From Unio delphinus (taxonomy: Eukaryota; Mollusca; Bivalvia; Unionida; Unionidae): a stretch of 64,000 nt of DNA. Position 1 is the stretch's first letter; every line of letters starts with the position of its first letter. The translations under genes were made by a program, and so were the position numbers. The notes below the pieces were generated by a model that made no database searches, was not told where the DNA came from, and saw nothing but the letters and a program-made list of their open reading frames with translations. Positions 52,278 to 64,000 of the stretch are shown piece by piece. The DNA lies in NCBI GenBank assembly GCA_029339505.1, contig JAQISU010000003.1, positions 14,344,001 through 14,408,000 of the forward strand, in the 5' to 3' direction.

Positions 52278-53124
52278 AATGCAAAAACTATTTAAAGCAA
52301 TGCATATCGTTGCTATCAGTATTTAGGCAAATAATAAAACCATAAATATGCAGTCCTAATATTGGATGTTTGTAATAAATCTAAAAAGTGTGTAGTTAAA
52401 TAAAGATGCATTCACATGGCACAACACATGTTCTTTGATGGGTTTTGTTGGAAAAAAAGGGTCCAGTTCAGTTACATATCAATTTTAATGCTTCAGTGTG
52501 TTGTCTATTGATAGGTACAGTAATGTTTAGCGGGAGCAATGAAATCAAAATGAAGAGTATGGATTGAAGTCATTTGCTCCAATGTACATTTTTCTGCTTC
52601 AAAGTATGCTAGAAATCTTTCCGACTGCAATTTTACACAAAACATTTAGAAAATAAAATTATTAAAAGGTACTTTATTATGCAATAATACCGACTTGCAA
52701 TTACATGATTTTAATCTTGTTACTCCTATAAGATTAAATGAATTACAATGTATAGTTTCTGCTGCGCTTTTTTTTTTTTAACACATCATATGGCCAAAAT
52801 ACACTGCATTTACCTCAATCTAAACATACATAAGTCAAGTATAAATGCAATGGGTATGAAAAGTTATAAAAGGTGTTACATCTTTTTGTTGAAATGCATG
52901 TTTTTAAAAGCTTTAAGAACATAATCAACAGTGGTCTGAAGATAAACTGCTACTTGGAAATCAAACAGATGCAGGACTTTGGCTCATGGTAGGCACTTCA
53001 AGAAAGACTTAGTCAAAGTCTATATGGGTTCTTGGTAGGGATCATTTGTTCCCATACAATCACTAGAATAGTCTCTCCATAATAATTGGATATCAATAGA
53101 TGTTACCCGACTAAAAGGCCTAAA
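51830..53124. other. non-coding DNA with (CATA)n
   Basis: A (CATA)n tetranucleotide microsatellite lies at 52224-52276. No gene supported. Confidence 0.5.
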
Positions 53125-53860
53125 TCATTTTAACTTAAAATGAGATTTCTGCTTTGTAACAATCTCTTCTGTAGGTGGTGGTGGTATTAAATCAAGTACA
53201 TCAGATATTCACCTAGGATCATTTATGTCCAAAACAACTGGCTGGTTCATTCCAACTCTATCATATAACCTCATCTTCAATATTTTCATAATTATTTCCG
53301 GAATTATACAGGTACTGTGGATCAGCTTTCTTTGGTTTTGCAGACCATCTCTCCCTTTTTTATTGACTGACCTTTGGTATCTGACAAGAAAATGCAAACA
53401 TTTCACTGACAAGGTCATTTTATATTTTTTTGAATTCTCAAAAGTCCAAATAAAAACTGCATAAAATTACATGTAACAAATCATTTTGCTACAGATGAAA
53501 ATGGCAATATAGCAAACCTATATCTTAACCATATATCATAAAAATGTTTAGATTATTTACAGAATTTTATAATTACATTAGACTAATTCTAACCATAATT
53601 GGTTTTTGAAATTTATTTTTAAAAATTTCTTCTGTAAAAGATTCAATTGTACCACAAACAGATGGTTTATCAACTTGCAGGTAAAGCATGAATATTGTAA
53701 CAAAAATGAATTATTACGTTAACAAACAAGAATAAAGTTTATTACCTTATTGTTCCATCTGTGTTTGCAATCATATGTCTGTCAATATGATTGTTATGAT
53801 CAAGAGCTGCCAACAGATTTCTAGCTCTGAAAGTTCTGAAATTCTCCAGTTGCTGTACTT
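53125..53860 (-). pseudogene. two-exon relic of an unrecognised gene
   Basis: Minus strand. Exon a (53860-53746) follows acceptor TTTGTTTCAG and ends at donor ATAAG|GTAATA; it holds 37 intact codons including RNLLAALDHNNHIDR. Exon b starts at 53381 after TTTTCTTGTCAG. The split codon joins in frame (AG + A). Within exon b the best protein-like reading changes frame twice (KRERWSAKPKKADPQYLY lies in another frame from the flanking RYQRSVNKK and IPEIIMKI). A stop then follows NDPR before ISDVLDLIPPPPTEEIV and a final stop near 53125. The splice sites and phase are strong evidence of a real ancestral gene; the frame breaks suggest decay. It reminds me of unnamed multi-copy invertebrate proteins, but I cannot name the family. 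Confidence 0.5.
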
Positions 53861-54998
53861 CTGAAACAAAGTACTATGACTAAATAAATAAATTGATTAA
53901 GATGCAGAAAACTATTTAAAATTTAGAAATCCCCATAAATCTGTTTTGATGAAAATGCAAATGTATAGTAGCATTATACAGGCAGAGAATAATCAACTCA
54001 TTCCACCCCTACAATTTTTTTCCTTGTCACCTGAAATGGGGGTAGGGAACGCATTTGTGGGCTAATTTTGAATACATCGAAATTCATTTGCTTTCCAAGA
54101 TATTTTTGCTTAGATATATGCCTAGGTGTGCTAGAAACATCATTCGGCATCTGCATAAGGGTAAAAGTTGGAGTTTTTTCTTCTTCTCACCCATCATTTT
54201 CCTCCTGGAAACTTTTTACTACCAATCCCAAATTTATCCTACTTTTGCAAATGTTCACCTGTCTGTGTATAGCTCAGACCGGTGTGAATTAGATTGCAAG
54301 CAAAAATGTAAAAAAATCCGGAAACAAAATCTGATTCCAACAATAGGCATGTGCACAAAAATCGGACAAAGCTTGATGCCTCTCTCCCTGTACACATGCA
54401 TACTTTTTTTTTTTTACACACCCCATCTGCGTACATGAGATTGCCCTCCTCATTCTGTAGAACAGCCTATATTTAATCCACACATAAAAGATCAAGGATT
54501 AACAATATTATGTATTTAATATAACAGATAGCCCACCAATGTTGAATGTCTGGCTGCATCAAAGAAATAAGCTGCGTAATTTTAAAACGTTTGTCTATTG
54601 ACAACTAAAACTCAATCACCAACTGAACCCAGTCAAGCCTGATACATATTAGACAAATTACTATCGAGGTATATGTGTACATACATTATCAGTAGACCAC
54701 CCACTCCCATACACAAGCATATGCATTTGGGTACCCCCCCCCTGCCCTCTCCATGTGTACTAAACGGACAAACCATAACTATGGCCTTAGTGTGGTTTGT
54801 ATTTATAATACAATGTATTCATATTCTTACTATGATAACCAGTATATCTTCATTCTTTCAATTATGCATCAATACTATATTTAATACATATTGTAATTAC
54901 ACATTTTTAACTTGTATGTTTATATACAGAAAAGAAAGCTTTTCTGGGAGCAACTTTCTGGTTCATACACAAATACCATCCACAAATACCAATACAAC
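53861..54998. other. non-coding DNA
   Basis: Upstream exons of the 53-kb relic were sought on the minus strand and not found. Overlapping frames at 54055-54495 on both strands lack domains. Confidence 0.4.
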
Positions 54999-57900
54999 AC
55001 TATATACAGGGCTCGAAATTAGCGGTAGTCCGCTAGCCCGAGGCTAGTAGATTTCCCGTCGGGCTAATAACTTTCATAATGTTAATAGTCCGATGGGCTA
55101 GTAAGTTTTTGGTTATCAACAGTCAGCGTTTGTTTACTCAATACCCTAATAAAGACGTGACTTCGTCCGATGTTCTTTAGAATCAACGCAGTGACCGTTG
55201 TAAACACAGTCATAAAATATTAGCATTTGAAGATGAAGTAAATTTTCTGCCTCGGAAATGTGTTTCAATTACAAGAAGCCATCTGATTATGTGCGTTTCA
55301 CTTAACAGCGCCAATTTAGGTCCCGTCATTAACAACGGAAGTTTGGATACTGATCCATATTAATCTGATAGCATCTGGTATCACGCTTTATTCAAGCGAC
55401 CACAGTAATAAATTACGAAACGTTACACAACACAAAAGAACATAGCATCAACTATTCAAAGAAATTAGTTTACATGTTTGTTTCTTGAAGGTATTTTTTT
55501 TTTGCTTGCTCCGAGTCACAAACGGGTAACTCATATTTTACATTTGCATCGAAATAATTAGAAGAATTAGATCAATTTATTATGATAACATTACTGGCAC
55601 ATCGTTTTCCAAGCAACTACTTTTTCTATGATAAATAGCTTTTATATTTTCCCCCCAAAAACGATTGAACAAATAATTGAATACACGTGGATATATCCAA
55701 GCATTTTATGGGAATTAAATTCTCACATGGGCAGATTGAAAATATTCACGCTTATTATTAATTTCAACAATACACTGAGGTTCGATTAATTAGGAACAAT
55801 TACCAAACATATGTTATTAATGATTAGACCGTAATTGGAGCTGTTAAATACCATAGGTGTTCGATGCGCTCTTGATGTGAAGGGGGGGGGGGGGACAAAA
55901 TCTAAAGAAACAAATCATAGAGTGACATATCTTAGAAAAATATCTCAGGAATATTTTTGGTATTTTTTTCTCTATGTATGATTTTGTTCCTTTAGATTAT
56001 TGTTTTCTTTTTCATTCATATCAAGCTCGCGTCGAGCACCTGAGTTAAATACAACGCGCAGTCAGCTGGCTTCGTTTGATGGGAGCACAAATTTTCCAAG
56101 TTGAAACTAACATTATCTTTTGATTTTAATATTTTATAACAGTGTTTACTTTAGCCACTGTTTTGATCGTGCAGAATATCCACTGAAGTCAAGTCTTTAT
56201 TAGGGAGAAGCCATTTGATGAAGGGGGGGGGGGGGGTAAATGGGTTTCTTGCTCTGACGATTTTTTATATAAAAGATAGTGTCATTCCTTTTCTTACTTT
56301 AAATAATACGCGTCAGTTATACTGTAACATCTCATATTTCAAAACGAGTCACAATTCCCGCCTTATAAAAAAACAAAACAAATATGACAGACGTCAATTA
56401 CTCTTCCTTGACGGGAATTTTAACAAACAACTAATACGACTCATAACAGACTACATAACTAAGACTCTAATAGAATGTGGACCCCTGATGAAGGTTAGGG
56501 AATAGTATCATAATTTTAATAATAAAAAAAACAATAACAAAATCTCTATTATTTAAAAAGAAAAAGAAAATGTTTTTATTATATCAATGTCAACTAAATT
56601 CAATATAAAATGTAACTAAATAACACAACAGGGGAAAGTACATAACGAGGACGCTATGTGGCTATATCACATGGCGCTACGCGAAGTGAGCAGGCCTATG
56701 GCAGACTTTGGAAAAACCACCCCCATAACTTTTATCTATATAGACAATTATGCACTCTCTTCTTCTCTGGATGCTATATCCATGCTTTTTCTCCCATGTC
56801 TATATCCTACAATAGACATGGCACCCATTTAACGGGAAAATAAACTTTTTGGCAAATTTTCTAAGATTAAGTAAAATAAATAAATAAAAGGACGACCCTA
56901 ATTGAGACAGGAACTGTACAACCAAATAAACTCGTACAGATCTTGACTCAAGGCAGACGGACCTAGAAAACTAAATATTATTAGATATAAATTGAAACAC
57001 ACTAAAAATCTTTAACTTTAAACATTTCAAATTGTACAAAATTCAAAATTAACTAAAATAATATTAAATAAAAAAATAATTTGATAACCTATAATGGGAT
57101 ATCACAAAATAAGATAACTATTCATGAATTTGAACGAAAATGGCTATCCTTTACAAAAATAGAAAGTATATACTTATATGGTATCACGGTACCAATTGTT
57201 TTTCCATAGACCTCAATGCTAATATTTGGAGAGATAACTATATTTTCTATCCTAATTTAGCATGCATCTCACACACTGTTATAGAGAACAATGTTAGATT
57301 GTCAATTTGATGATGACAAAACCAGGTACTCCATTGCATTTAAGAGAGATAACTCTGCTGGAAGTAGACAGGGGTATGAGTTATCTAGTCACAACATACT
57401 TATTTTCAGTCATGTCTATGACATTTTCAAAAAATCATAAAAAATACAAAATATGATCTATATAGGAATTAACATAAATTCACATGTTGCCAAGAGGCTA
57501 AACTATTTTTTAAGCCTAACAGAAAGTACAACTCTTACATAATCCACCAATCATAGCTTGTGTTGTTGTTAATCTCTGAATGGTATGGACCCTACACCAT
57601 AAGCTCCTCCCACCTGCACTTGCGCAATTGGTACCGTTATACCATATATAGCAACATACACATAGCACAAACACCAATAGTATACACAAGGATATCAGGT
57701 GACCACTAGCCATGGTCAAATAATAATGAACAAAAGTAGAAAACTAGAGATGGGTAGATCAAATCCCACCTAGTAAGGATCTACTTAAGAAACACTAGGG
57801 ATACTAAAAATATCCCTTATCAAATATATAACCCCGATGGGGAAAAATTAAATGGGGTGTTAAATGAAAAATAAAAAACAACAAATAACATACCTGGGGG

Positions 57901-58221
57901 TACGCACATACACATAACAACTTTTACTTTTTTTTATTGGGGGGGGGGGGGGGGCACATGTCTTGTTTTTATAGAAGGTGTTCAGCCTCCAGAAAAAAGC
58001 AATGTGAATTTATTGATGATTTAAAGTAGAATTTATACTTCTGAAGTTCTGTACTTCTACATTTTATATGATAATGATATTTATGAAATAAAATTGTTGT
58101 TAATTTAAATACGAGTGTGTGACATTGTTTTGGGGACAGGGCTAGTAAATGTTTGGCAGGGCTAGTAAATTTCTCAGTACACTAGTCCTTCTGGCTACCA
58201 GGTAATTTTTGTTAAATTCAA

Positions 58222-58231
<10 letters not shown>
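54999..58231. mobile_element. probable 3.2-kb hAT-like element, non-autonomous
   Basis: The left end CAGGGCTCGAAATTAG starts at 55007 after ACTATATA. The right end, read in reverse complement from about 58223, is TGCCTTGAATTTAACA. Both ends are followed by blocks rich in CTAGT and GGGCTAGTA (55050-55110 and 58140-58190), i.e. subterminal repeats in inverted arrangement. The right flank is (AT)n, compatible with a TATATA-type duplication that later expanded. There is no transposase frame; poly-G runs and a nested MITE are inside. Terminal match is imperfect, so superfamily and exact right boundary are tentative. Confidence 0.5.
57175..57648. mobile_element. 474-bp MITE with 24-bp inverted termini
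   Basis: Arms at 57175-57198 and 57625-57648 match at 23 of 24 positions as inverted repeats (outer part TATATGGTAT, inner part CGGTACCAATTG). There is no coding capacity. The target duplication may be TA or a longer TATA-type sequence; the flanks do not resolve it. It lies within the probable hAT-like element. Confidence 0.7.

Positions 58232-58284
<53 letters not shown>
58224..58284. repeat. (AT)n microsatellite at LTR element insertion point
   Basis: About 30 AT units directly abutting the TG that begins the 5' LTR. Confidence 0.95.
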
Positions 58285-58289
<5 letters not shown>

Positions 58290-58639
58290 CGGCTATTTGA
58301 TTTAATTTATTTATTTTTAATTGTTAAATCCAAATTTATCATTTAGGGTTTAATATCCATTAATTGGGAAATTATTCTAGAAAAGTTTAGGCTAACTTAG
58401 ATTGTAAACAAGTTTTGACCTTGGCTTGTTTGACCTAAATCCTGACTTTGCTTTAGACATTGTCAACAAGCCTCTAAAACTATTGGTCAATTTCAAGGAC
58501 AACACTTTTATTTTTAGTTCTAGAGGGTGGGAAGGGAATGATTTCCTTCTAGAATACTCCATTATTACGTGACTTGGAGAAGGTAGCTTTTTTCTGTGAC
58601 CTTCCAGAATCACATGATTCCTCTTGTTTACGAGGGAAT

Positions 58640-58726
<87 letters not shown>

Positions 58727-59210
58727 GTGTTTTGGAGGCTAACTTTAGTAGAATTTTGGGCTTAAAGATATTAGTTGTGTGTATTTCATGTTTGAGTGTT
58801 AAATTTTATTATTTTATTCTGGACTTTGTGTCAATTCGTTGGAAAATAAGAATTATTCTATTTATCTTGAAAAGGACATATGTTTATGATTTTCATTTGG
58901 ATGATAACAAAAAAATAACAACGAAACAAGAACTGCATCACGTGACATTGTCAGCCATTTTGGATTACATTGTCAAGATTCGAACCTGGAACTATTAGAA
59001 CATTTATTTATCAGGACTCTTACAATTCCATTAGTGGATTATTTTTGTGAATTCTATATTGGATTAATGTTGGATTTGATTCTCTAAAATTGTAAGTTTA
59101 TTTATTTTATGAAAATAATTGTACTTAATAAATTCATTGTTAAAGTTTTACAAGCTTGTAAGTTTTCACTCTTTCTGTGTTGCTGCTTATTCGAGCCTAA
59201 GCACGTAACA
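58285..59210 (+). repeat. 5' LTR (926 bp) containing (AT)n
   Basis: Begins TGTTGCGGCTATTTG and ends GCACGTAACA. It contains a long (AT)n microsatellite at about 58643-58724. The 124-codon frame across it is not a gene. Confidence 0.93.
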
Positions 59211-59217
59211 TAGAATT

Positions 59218-59237
59218 GGTGGCTATCGTCCGGGATT
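59218..59237 (+). other. primer-binding-site-like sequence
   Basis: TGGTGGCTATCGTCCGGGAT starts seven bases after the LTR. It resembles the tRNA-Pro site known from some retroviruses (TGGGGGCTCGTCCGGGAT) with one substitution and a two-base insertion. The exact tRNA is uncertain. Confidence 0.55.
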
Positions 59238-59328
59238 GAGATTTGAGATAAATTTTAATTAAAACTAGAATTTCCCCTAGTTTTTGAAAATTTTAAATCT
59301 TTAGTGAGACTAACACGCTTGTATCAAA

Positions 59329-60219
59329 ATGACATCTAAGGTAGAAATATTTCTTTCTAATCCTACCCAGGTGCAATTAGATCTTTTCAAAAAAGATGAG
59401 TTGGTTCAACTTGCCAGGAAATACGATCGTTCTGAAGTCAAGGCTTCTTTAACGAAACAAGATATCAAAAAGATTTTGGTCCAGTATTTGGTAGAACAGG
59501 ATCTTTTGGAACAAAGTGCTTTGATTCCAGTTAGTAAGTCTACACCAGACTCTGACATTAAACTGAAGGAATTGGAATTAAAATTCAAGATGGAATTAGA
59601 GTTAAAGAAGCTGGAGTTTCAGGAAAAGGAGAAAGAGAGACAGGAAAGGGAGAAAGAAAAGCAAATTGAATTACAAAAAGAGCAGATGCAGATTGATAGA
59701 GAGAGAGAGAGGAGAGAGAGAGGGAATTAGAGTTTAAGAAACTGGAATTTCAGGAAAGGGATAAAGAAAGACAATTACAATTTGAAAAAAAGGAGAGAGA
59801 GAGAGACAGGAAAGGGAGAAGGAAAAACAATTACAATATGAAATTAGAATGAAAGAAATGGAGCTGGCAAGTGAGAATCACCATCAAACTTCAAATCAAA
59901 ATTTTGATTTAGCAAGGAATATTAGATTAGTGCCCCCTTTCAAAGAAAAAAGAAGTAGATAAATATTTTATTCTTTTTGAAAAAGTTGCAGAAAATTTAA
60001 AGTGGCCAAGAGAGAATTGGACTCAGTTACTACAATGTGTAATTACTGGTAAGGCTAGTGAGATTTACACCTCACTGTCTGTTCAGCAAAGTGGTGATTA
60101 TGACGTAGTTAAAGAATGCATTTTAAGAGGTTACGAGTTAGTTCCTGAAGCTTATAGGCAAAAATTTAGAAATTACAGAAAAGAAGCTGGACAAACTCAT
60201 GTCGAATTTGCTAGATAAA
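59329..60219 (+). pseudogene. Gag, N-terminal part, frameshifted
   Basis: The ATG at 59329 opens a 133-codon frame. An N-terminal SAP-like helix pair (around FKKDELVQLARKYD) is followed by a Lys/Glu-rich coiled coil. A shift in a GA-rich run near 59700 breaks the frame. Capsid-like sequence continues in other frames (KVAENLKWPRENWTQLL near 59975, then a SCAN-like stretch) until an in-frame TAA after VEFAR at about 60215. The layout of coiled coil then capsid parallels the Gag of the element at 20549. Confidence 0.85.
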
Positions 60220-60227
60220 AAGAACAG

Positions 60228-61679
60228 TTGTTTGATAGATGGTGTTTAGCCAAGAAAGTTGAGCAAGATTATCAAAATCTCAAGCAAATTATATTAATTG
60301 AAGAGTTCAAAAACTGTGTTCATAGTGATGTTAAAACTTATCTTGAGGAGCATCAGATTGAAACCTTGGAAAATGCTGCTCGAGCTGCTGACGAATATTC
60401 TTTGACCCATAAAGTTCCTTTTGTTAACAAGACTTCTACTCAACAATTTAATGGCAGAAAAGTATTTCCGCCTAATTCAAGCCCTTCTAAAACTCAAACT
60501 AACACAACTTTCAAAAATCAGACTTCAGAGAAGTTTGATTCTAGATCCTTGTCTCTTCCGACGTGTAACTTTTGCAAGAAAAAAGGACACGTTATTTCTG
60601 ATTGCTACAAATTGAAAAATAGGCATCAGAATCAAGACAGGCCTGTTCCAAATGCTCTTATTTACAAGAGGTCAAGGTCACAGTCATGTATTGAAAGCAA
60701 TACATTTGTTGGGTCTAATAAATCCCAGTCTGATTTTGATATGGAGAATTATGAACCATTCATATCGAAGGGTTCTATATCACTCTTGGATGATTCGGCC
60801 AATCCCACCCCTATTAAAATTTTAAGGGACACGGGAGCTTCTCAGAGTCTTTTATTATTAGGTACTTTGCCTTTTTCTGAGAAGTCTTCTTCTAATGAAA
60901 GTGTTATTGTTCAGGGAGTAGAGTGCGGCTTTGTTGATGTTCCTCTCCATTGTGTAAATTTGTCATCAGACTTAGTATCAGGACCTGTGACAATCGGAAC
61001 GGTCTCGGTTTTACCTGTTGAGGGAATAGATTTATTGCTAGGCAACGACTTAGCTGGAGACAAGGTTTTGGTTAATCCACTTGTGACTGATAAGCCTGAT
61101 TTGGATCAGAAAGTTGATCCAATTGAAAAAGAAATCCCTGATATAATTCAAGCTTGTACGGTTACTAGAGCTATGGTAAAGAAAGCTCTTGAGAATGAAG
61201 TCGAAAAGGGCAGTATTCCCTTATCTGACACCTGCGTGGGTCAGGTTTATGATGTTATAGAAGTCAGCATTCCTTCAACTGATGCTTGCAAAGGTCAGGT
61301 TTTTGATGAGGTCACTTTTACTCTTGGTTTAGATCAATCAGAAGGTATTGATCATAGTGATCCTCTTTTGACAACTCATTCTCTTTATTCTAATCAGGGT
61401 GATGATTTTGAGAATGGTGTTATAGAAGGCAGCATTCCTTCAACTGGCGCTTGTATAGGTCAGGTTTTTGATGAGATCACTTTTACTCTTGGTTTAGATC
61501 AATCAGAAGGTATTGATCAGAGTGATCCTCTTTTAATAACTCATTCTCTTAATCAGGGTGGTAAACGACAGTCACTTGTCGTCGAACAGGAAAAAGATCC
61601 TGAGATCTCCTGTCTGTTTCAAAGGGTCATAAATGAGACTGAAGCCACTGTTATTTCATCAAAAATGGAATTCTTATGA
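60228..61679 (+). pseudogene. Gag C-terminus and protease, internal tandem duplication
   Basis: A 483-codon open frame, but only a piece of a polyprotein. End of capsid at residues 1-75. CCHC knuckle CNFCKKKGHVISDC near 60565. Aspartic protease motif LRDTGASQS near 60823, with a later GIDLLLGNDLAG flap/helix segment. Between protease and integrase is a 57-residue tandem duplication (units near 61256 and 61427, each with ACxGQVFDE and FTLGLDQSEGID), with a weaker third unit just before. The stop at 61677 is followed at once by integrase sequence in another frame. Confidence 0.85.
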
Positions 61680-62188
61680 GAAAATGGAGACCTCCCCAGG
61701 TACCTGTTGGTGATGAGTGGTCAGTGAACTATCAAATAGTAGTTCCAAAAACTTACAGACAGGAAATACTTAATCTGGCCCATGAAACTCCTTTGGCTGG
61801 TCATTTAGGGATTAATAAAATGTATCACAGGATCTTGACTCACTTCTATTGGCCAAAAATCAAAAGTGATGTTGTCAAATACTGTAGATCTTGTCATACT
61901 TGTCAAATGGTAGGAAAACCCAATCAGAAGATACTTAAGGCTCATCTGCAACCTATTCCTGCATTTGATGAATCATTCAGTGGAATTATGGTAGATTGTG
62001 TAGATTCCTTACCCAAAACCAAGTCAAGTAAACAATTAAAGTTAAAAATGAAACTATGGTTTGAAAGTAATACAAGGGAGAGAACTTTTGAGTCTGATAA
62101 TGGAGTTGTGTTACTCTTGTTCATTCTTCTTACTTTTCTTCAGATTAGATATTATGGCACGTACAAAGTTAAGAAGAAAAGGAATTAG
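61676..62188 (+). pseudogene. integrase, zinc-binding domain and start of core only
   Basis: The HHCC zinc-binding domain is intact (LAHETPLAGHLG then YCRSCHTCQ, about 61780-61910). The catalytic core begins (SGIMVDCVDSL), then jumps at about 62030 to unrelated or C-terminal sequence, so the second aspartate and the glutamate are missing. A large internal deletion is the likely cause. Not functional. Confidence 0.88.
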
Positions 62189-62499
62189 TTAAATTATAGT
62201 ATTAGTGCTCCTGGGATCTAAATACATTATAGGAGTACCAGTATATTGAAAGAGATAGCCATGTTAAATATGTAATTAATTTAGTTGTGCCTGTCCCACT
62301 TAGTGAAGAAATATCGTCAGATTCTACTGACATTGGAGCGACAAATTGTTGGAATTCAGAAATTATAAAAAATCTAGACCAGAAACTTTCACAGTTGCAA
62401 GTGCAAGAAAGAAATTAACTGAAAGTTATTATTATATGAGCACTTATGTCCAGATATTCTTACAAGGACAAACAAAATTTTCATGACGTTGAGATTGAG

Positions 62500-63116
62500 A
62501 ATTCCATGCAGAATGAGTCCACTCAAACAGGAATACTTGAAAAATGAAATTCAGTATTTTCTGAAGAATGATTTTATCAAGCCCAGCAAAAGTGATTGGA
62601 GTTCACTATGCATACTTGTTCCTAAACCAGATAAAACTTTCCGTATGTGCATAAGTGGGTGAACAGAGTGATAAAAACAGATTCATTCCCATTAACAAGA
62701 ATTGACTATTCTATTGATAAAATTGGGAACGCCCAGTACGTCACCAAATTTTGACCTTCTGAAGGGATTTTGGCACATTCCACTACGGAAAGAGCAAAGG
62801 AAAACTCAACATTGTGACTCCAAATGGACTCTACCAATATAAAGAAAGTCCATTTCAACGTCTCATAAAAATGTTCATCTCTGGTCTAGAGATTTGTGAT
62901 GTCATCATCTACAGCGACACCTGGAGAGAACATCTAGCAACAATTAGAAAATTCTTTAACAGACTCACTAATGTATGTTTGACAATTAATTTGTCTAAAA
63001 GTGAGTTCTGCTGTGCTTGTGTGCCTTTCCTAGGACATTTTGTGGGACATGGACAAGTTGAAAATTTGAGGCTATTTCTTGATAATATAATTGTAGACAC
63101 TCTTTCCCATGTATAA
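62500..63116 (+). pseudogene. reverse transcriptase relic downstream of integrase
   Basis: RT finger and palm segments are recognisable in several frames: NDFIKPSKSDWSSLCILVPK near 62570, a YVTKF-FWHIPL block near 62738, then VIIYSDTWREHLATIRKFF and LTINLSKSEF near 62900-63005, and FLGHFVGHGQVE. The catalytic YxDD is absent: the residues that should precede VIIYSD are missing, apparently a small deletion. The segment around the B/C motif is also shortened. The position after integrase is the key evidence for Gmr1 order. Confidence 0.88.
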
Positions 63117-63216
63117 TTTATTATATTGTGTAATTTGTACTAGTTCTTTTAATCTCAGATGTAAATTGGTTTGTGATAAAAAAAAAGTTTTATCATATAA
63201 ACCTTTCTTTTTATTT

Positions 63217-63228
63217 TATGGGGGAAGG
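63217..63228 (+). other. polypurine tract
   Basis: TTATGGGGGAAGG directly precedes the TG of the 3' LTR. Confidence 0.8.

Positions 63229-64000
<772 letters not shown>

Noticed and set aside
58574..58998. Ile-Tyr repeat proteins in (AT)n runs (also 41645-41905 and 63540-63950)
   Set aside because: Pure microsatellite translation.

Overview
The window looks like nuclear DNA of a protostome animal, most probably a mollusc and plausibly a bivalve. It is AT-rich, gene-poor and crowded with microsatellites, minisatellites and transposon copies. The two best protein-coding genes are innexins, the gap-junction family of protostomes. There are no operons or bacterial-style genes. The species cannot be named from sequence alone.

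Layout. 1-7.6 kb: non-coding DNA with a small MITE (hAT-like target duplication), tRNA-derived SINEs and short tandem repeats. 7.6-8.9 kb: main coding exon of innexin copy 1. 9-18.8 kb: SINEs, a 1.07-kb TIR element inserted in a 51-bp minisatellite, and diverged copies of an unnamed repeat. 18.8-25.2 kb: a complete, very young LTR retrotransposon on the minus strand, with 5-bp target duplication, tRNA-Leu primer site, polypurine tract and a 991-codon Gag-protease-integrase frame but no reverse transcriptase. 25.9-27.2 kb: innexin copy 2. 27-37 kb: tandem repeats and two decayed LINE reverse-transcriptase fragments. 39-41.6 kb: possible exons of a minus-strand gene with a promoter-like upstream segment that is duplicated near 45.4 kb. 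44.8-52 kb: further SINEs and a third LINE fragment. 53.1-53.9 kb: a two-exon minus-strand gene relic. 55.0-58.2 kb: a probable hAT-like element containing a MITE. 58.3-64.0 kb: a second, older LTR retrotransposon, cut by the window end, in the order Gag, protease, integrase, reverse transcriptase.

How it fits together. The two innexin exons are tandem paralogs on the same strand with the same 3' splice site position and cysteine spacing, so they arose by local duplication. Both lack a start codon in the exon seen, so 5' exons lie upstream. The two LTR elements share the unusual Gmr1-type order with integrase ahead of reverse transcriptase. In the older one the RT survives as a relic after the integrase. 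In the young one the RT/RNase H segment that should follow the integrase is absent, yet the copy is nearly pristine. This suggests a deletion derivative that moves using RT supplied by relatives. It is the most interesting object in the window. I found no clear new defence, biosynthetic or regulatory system.
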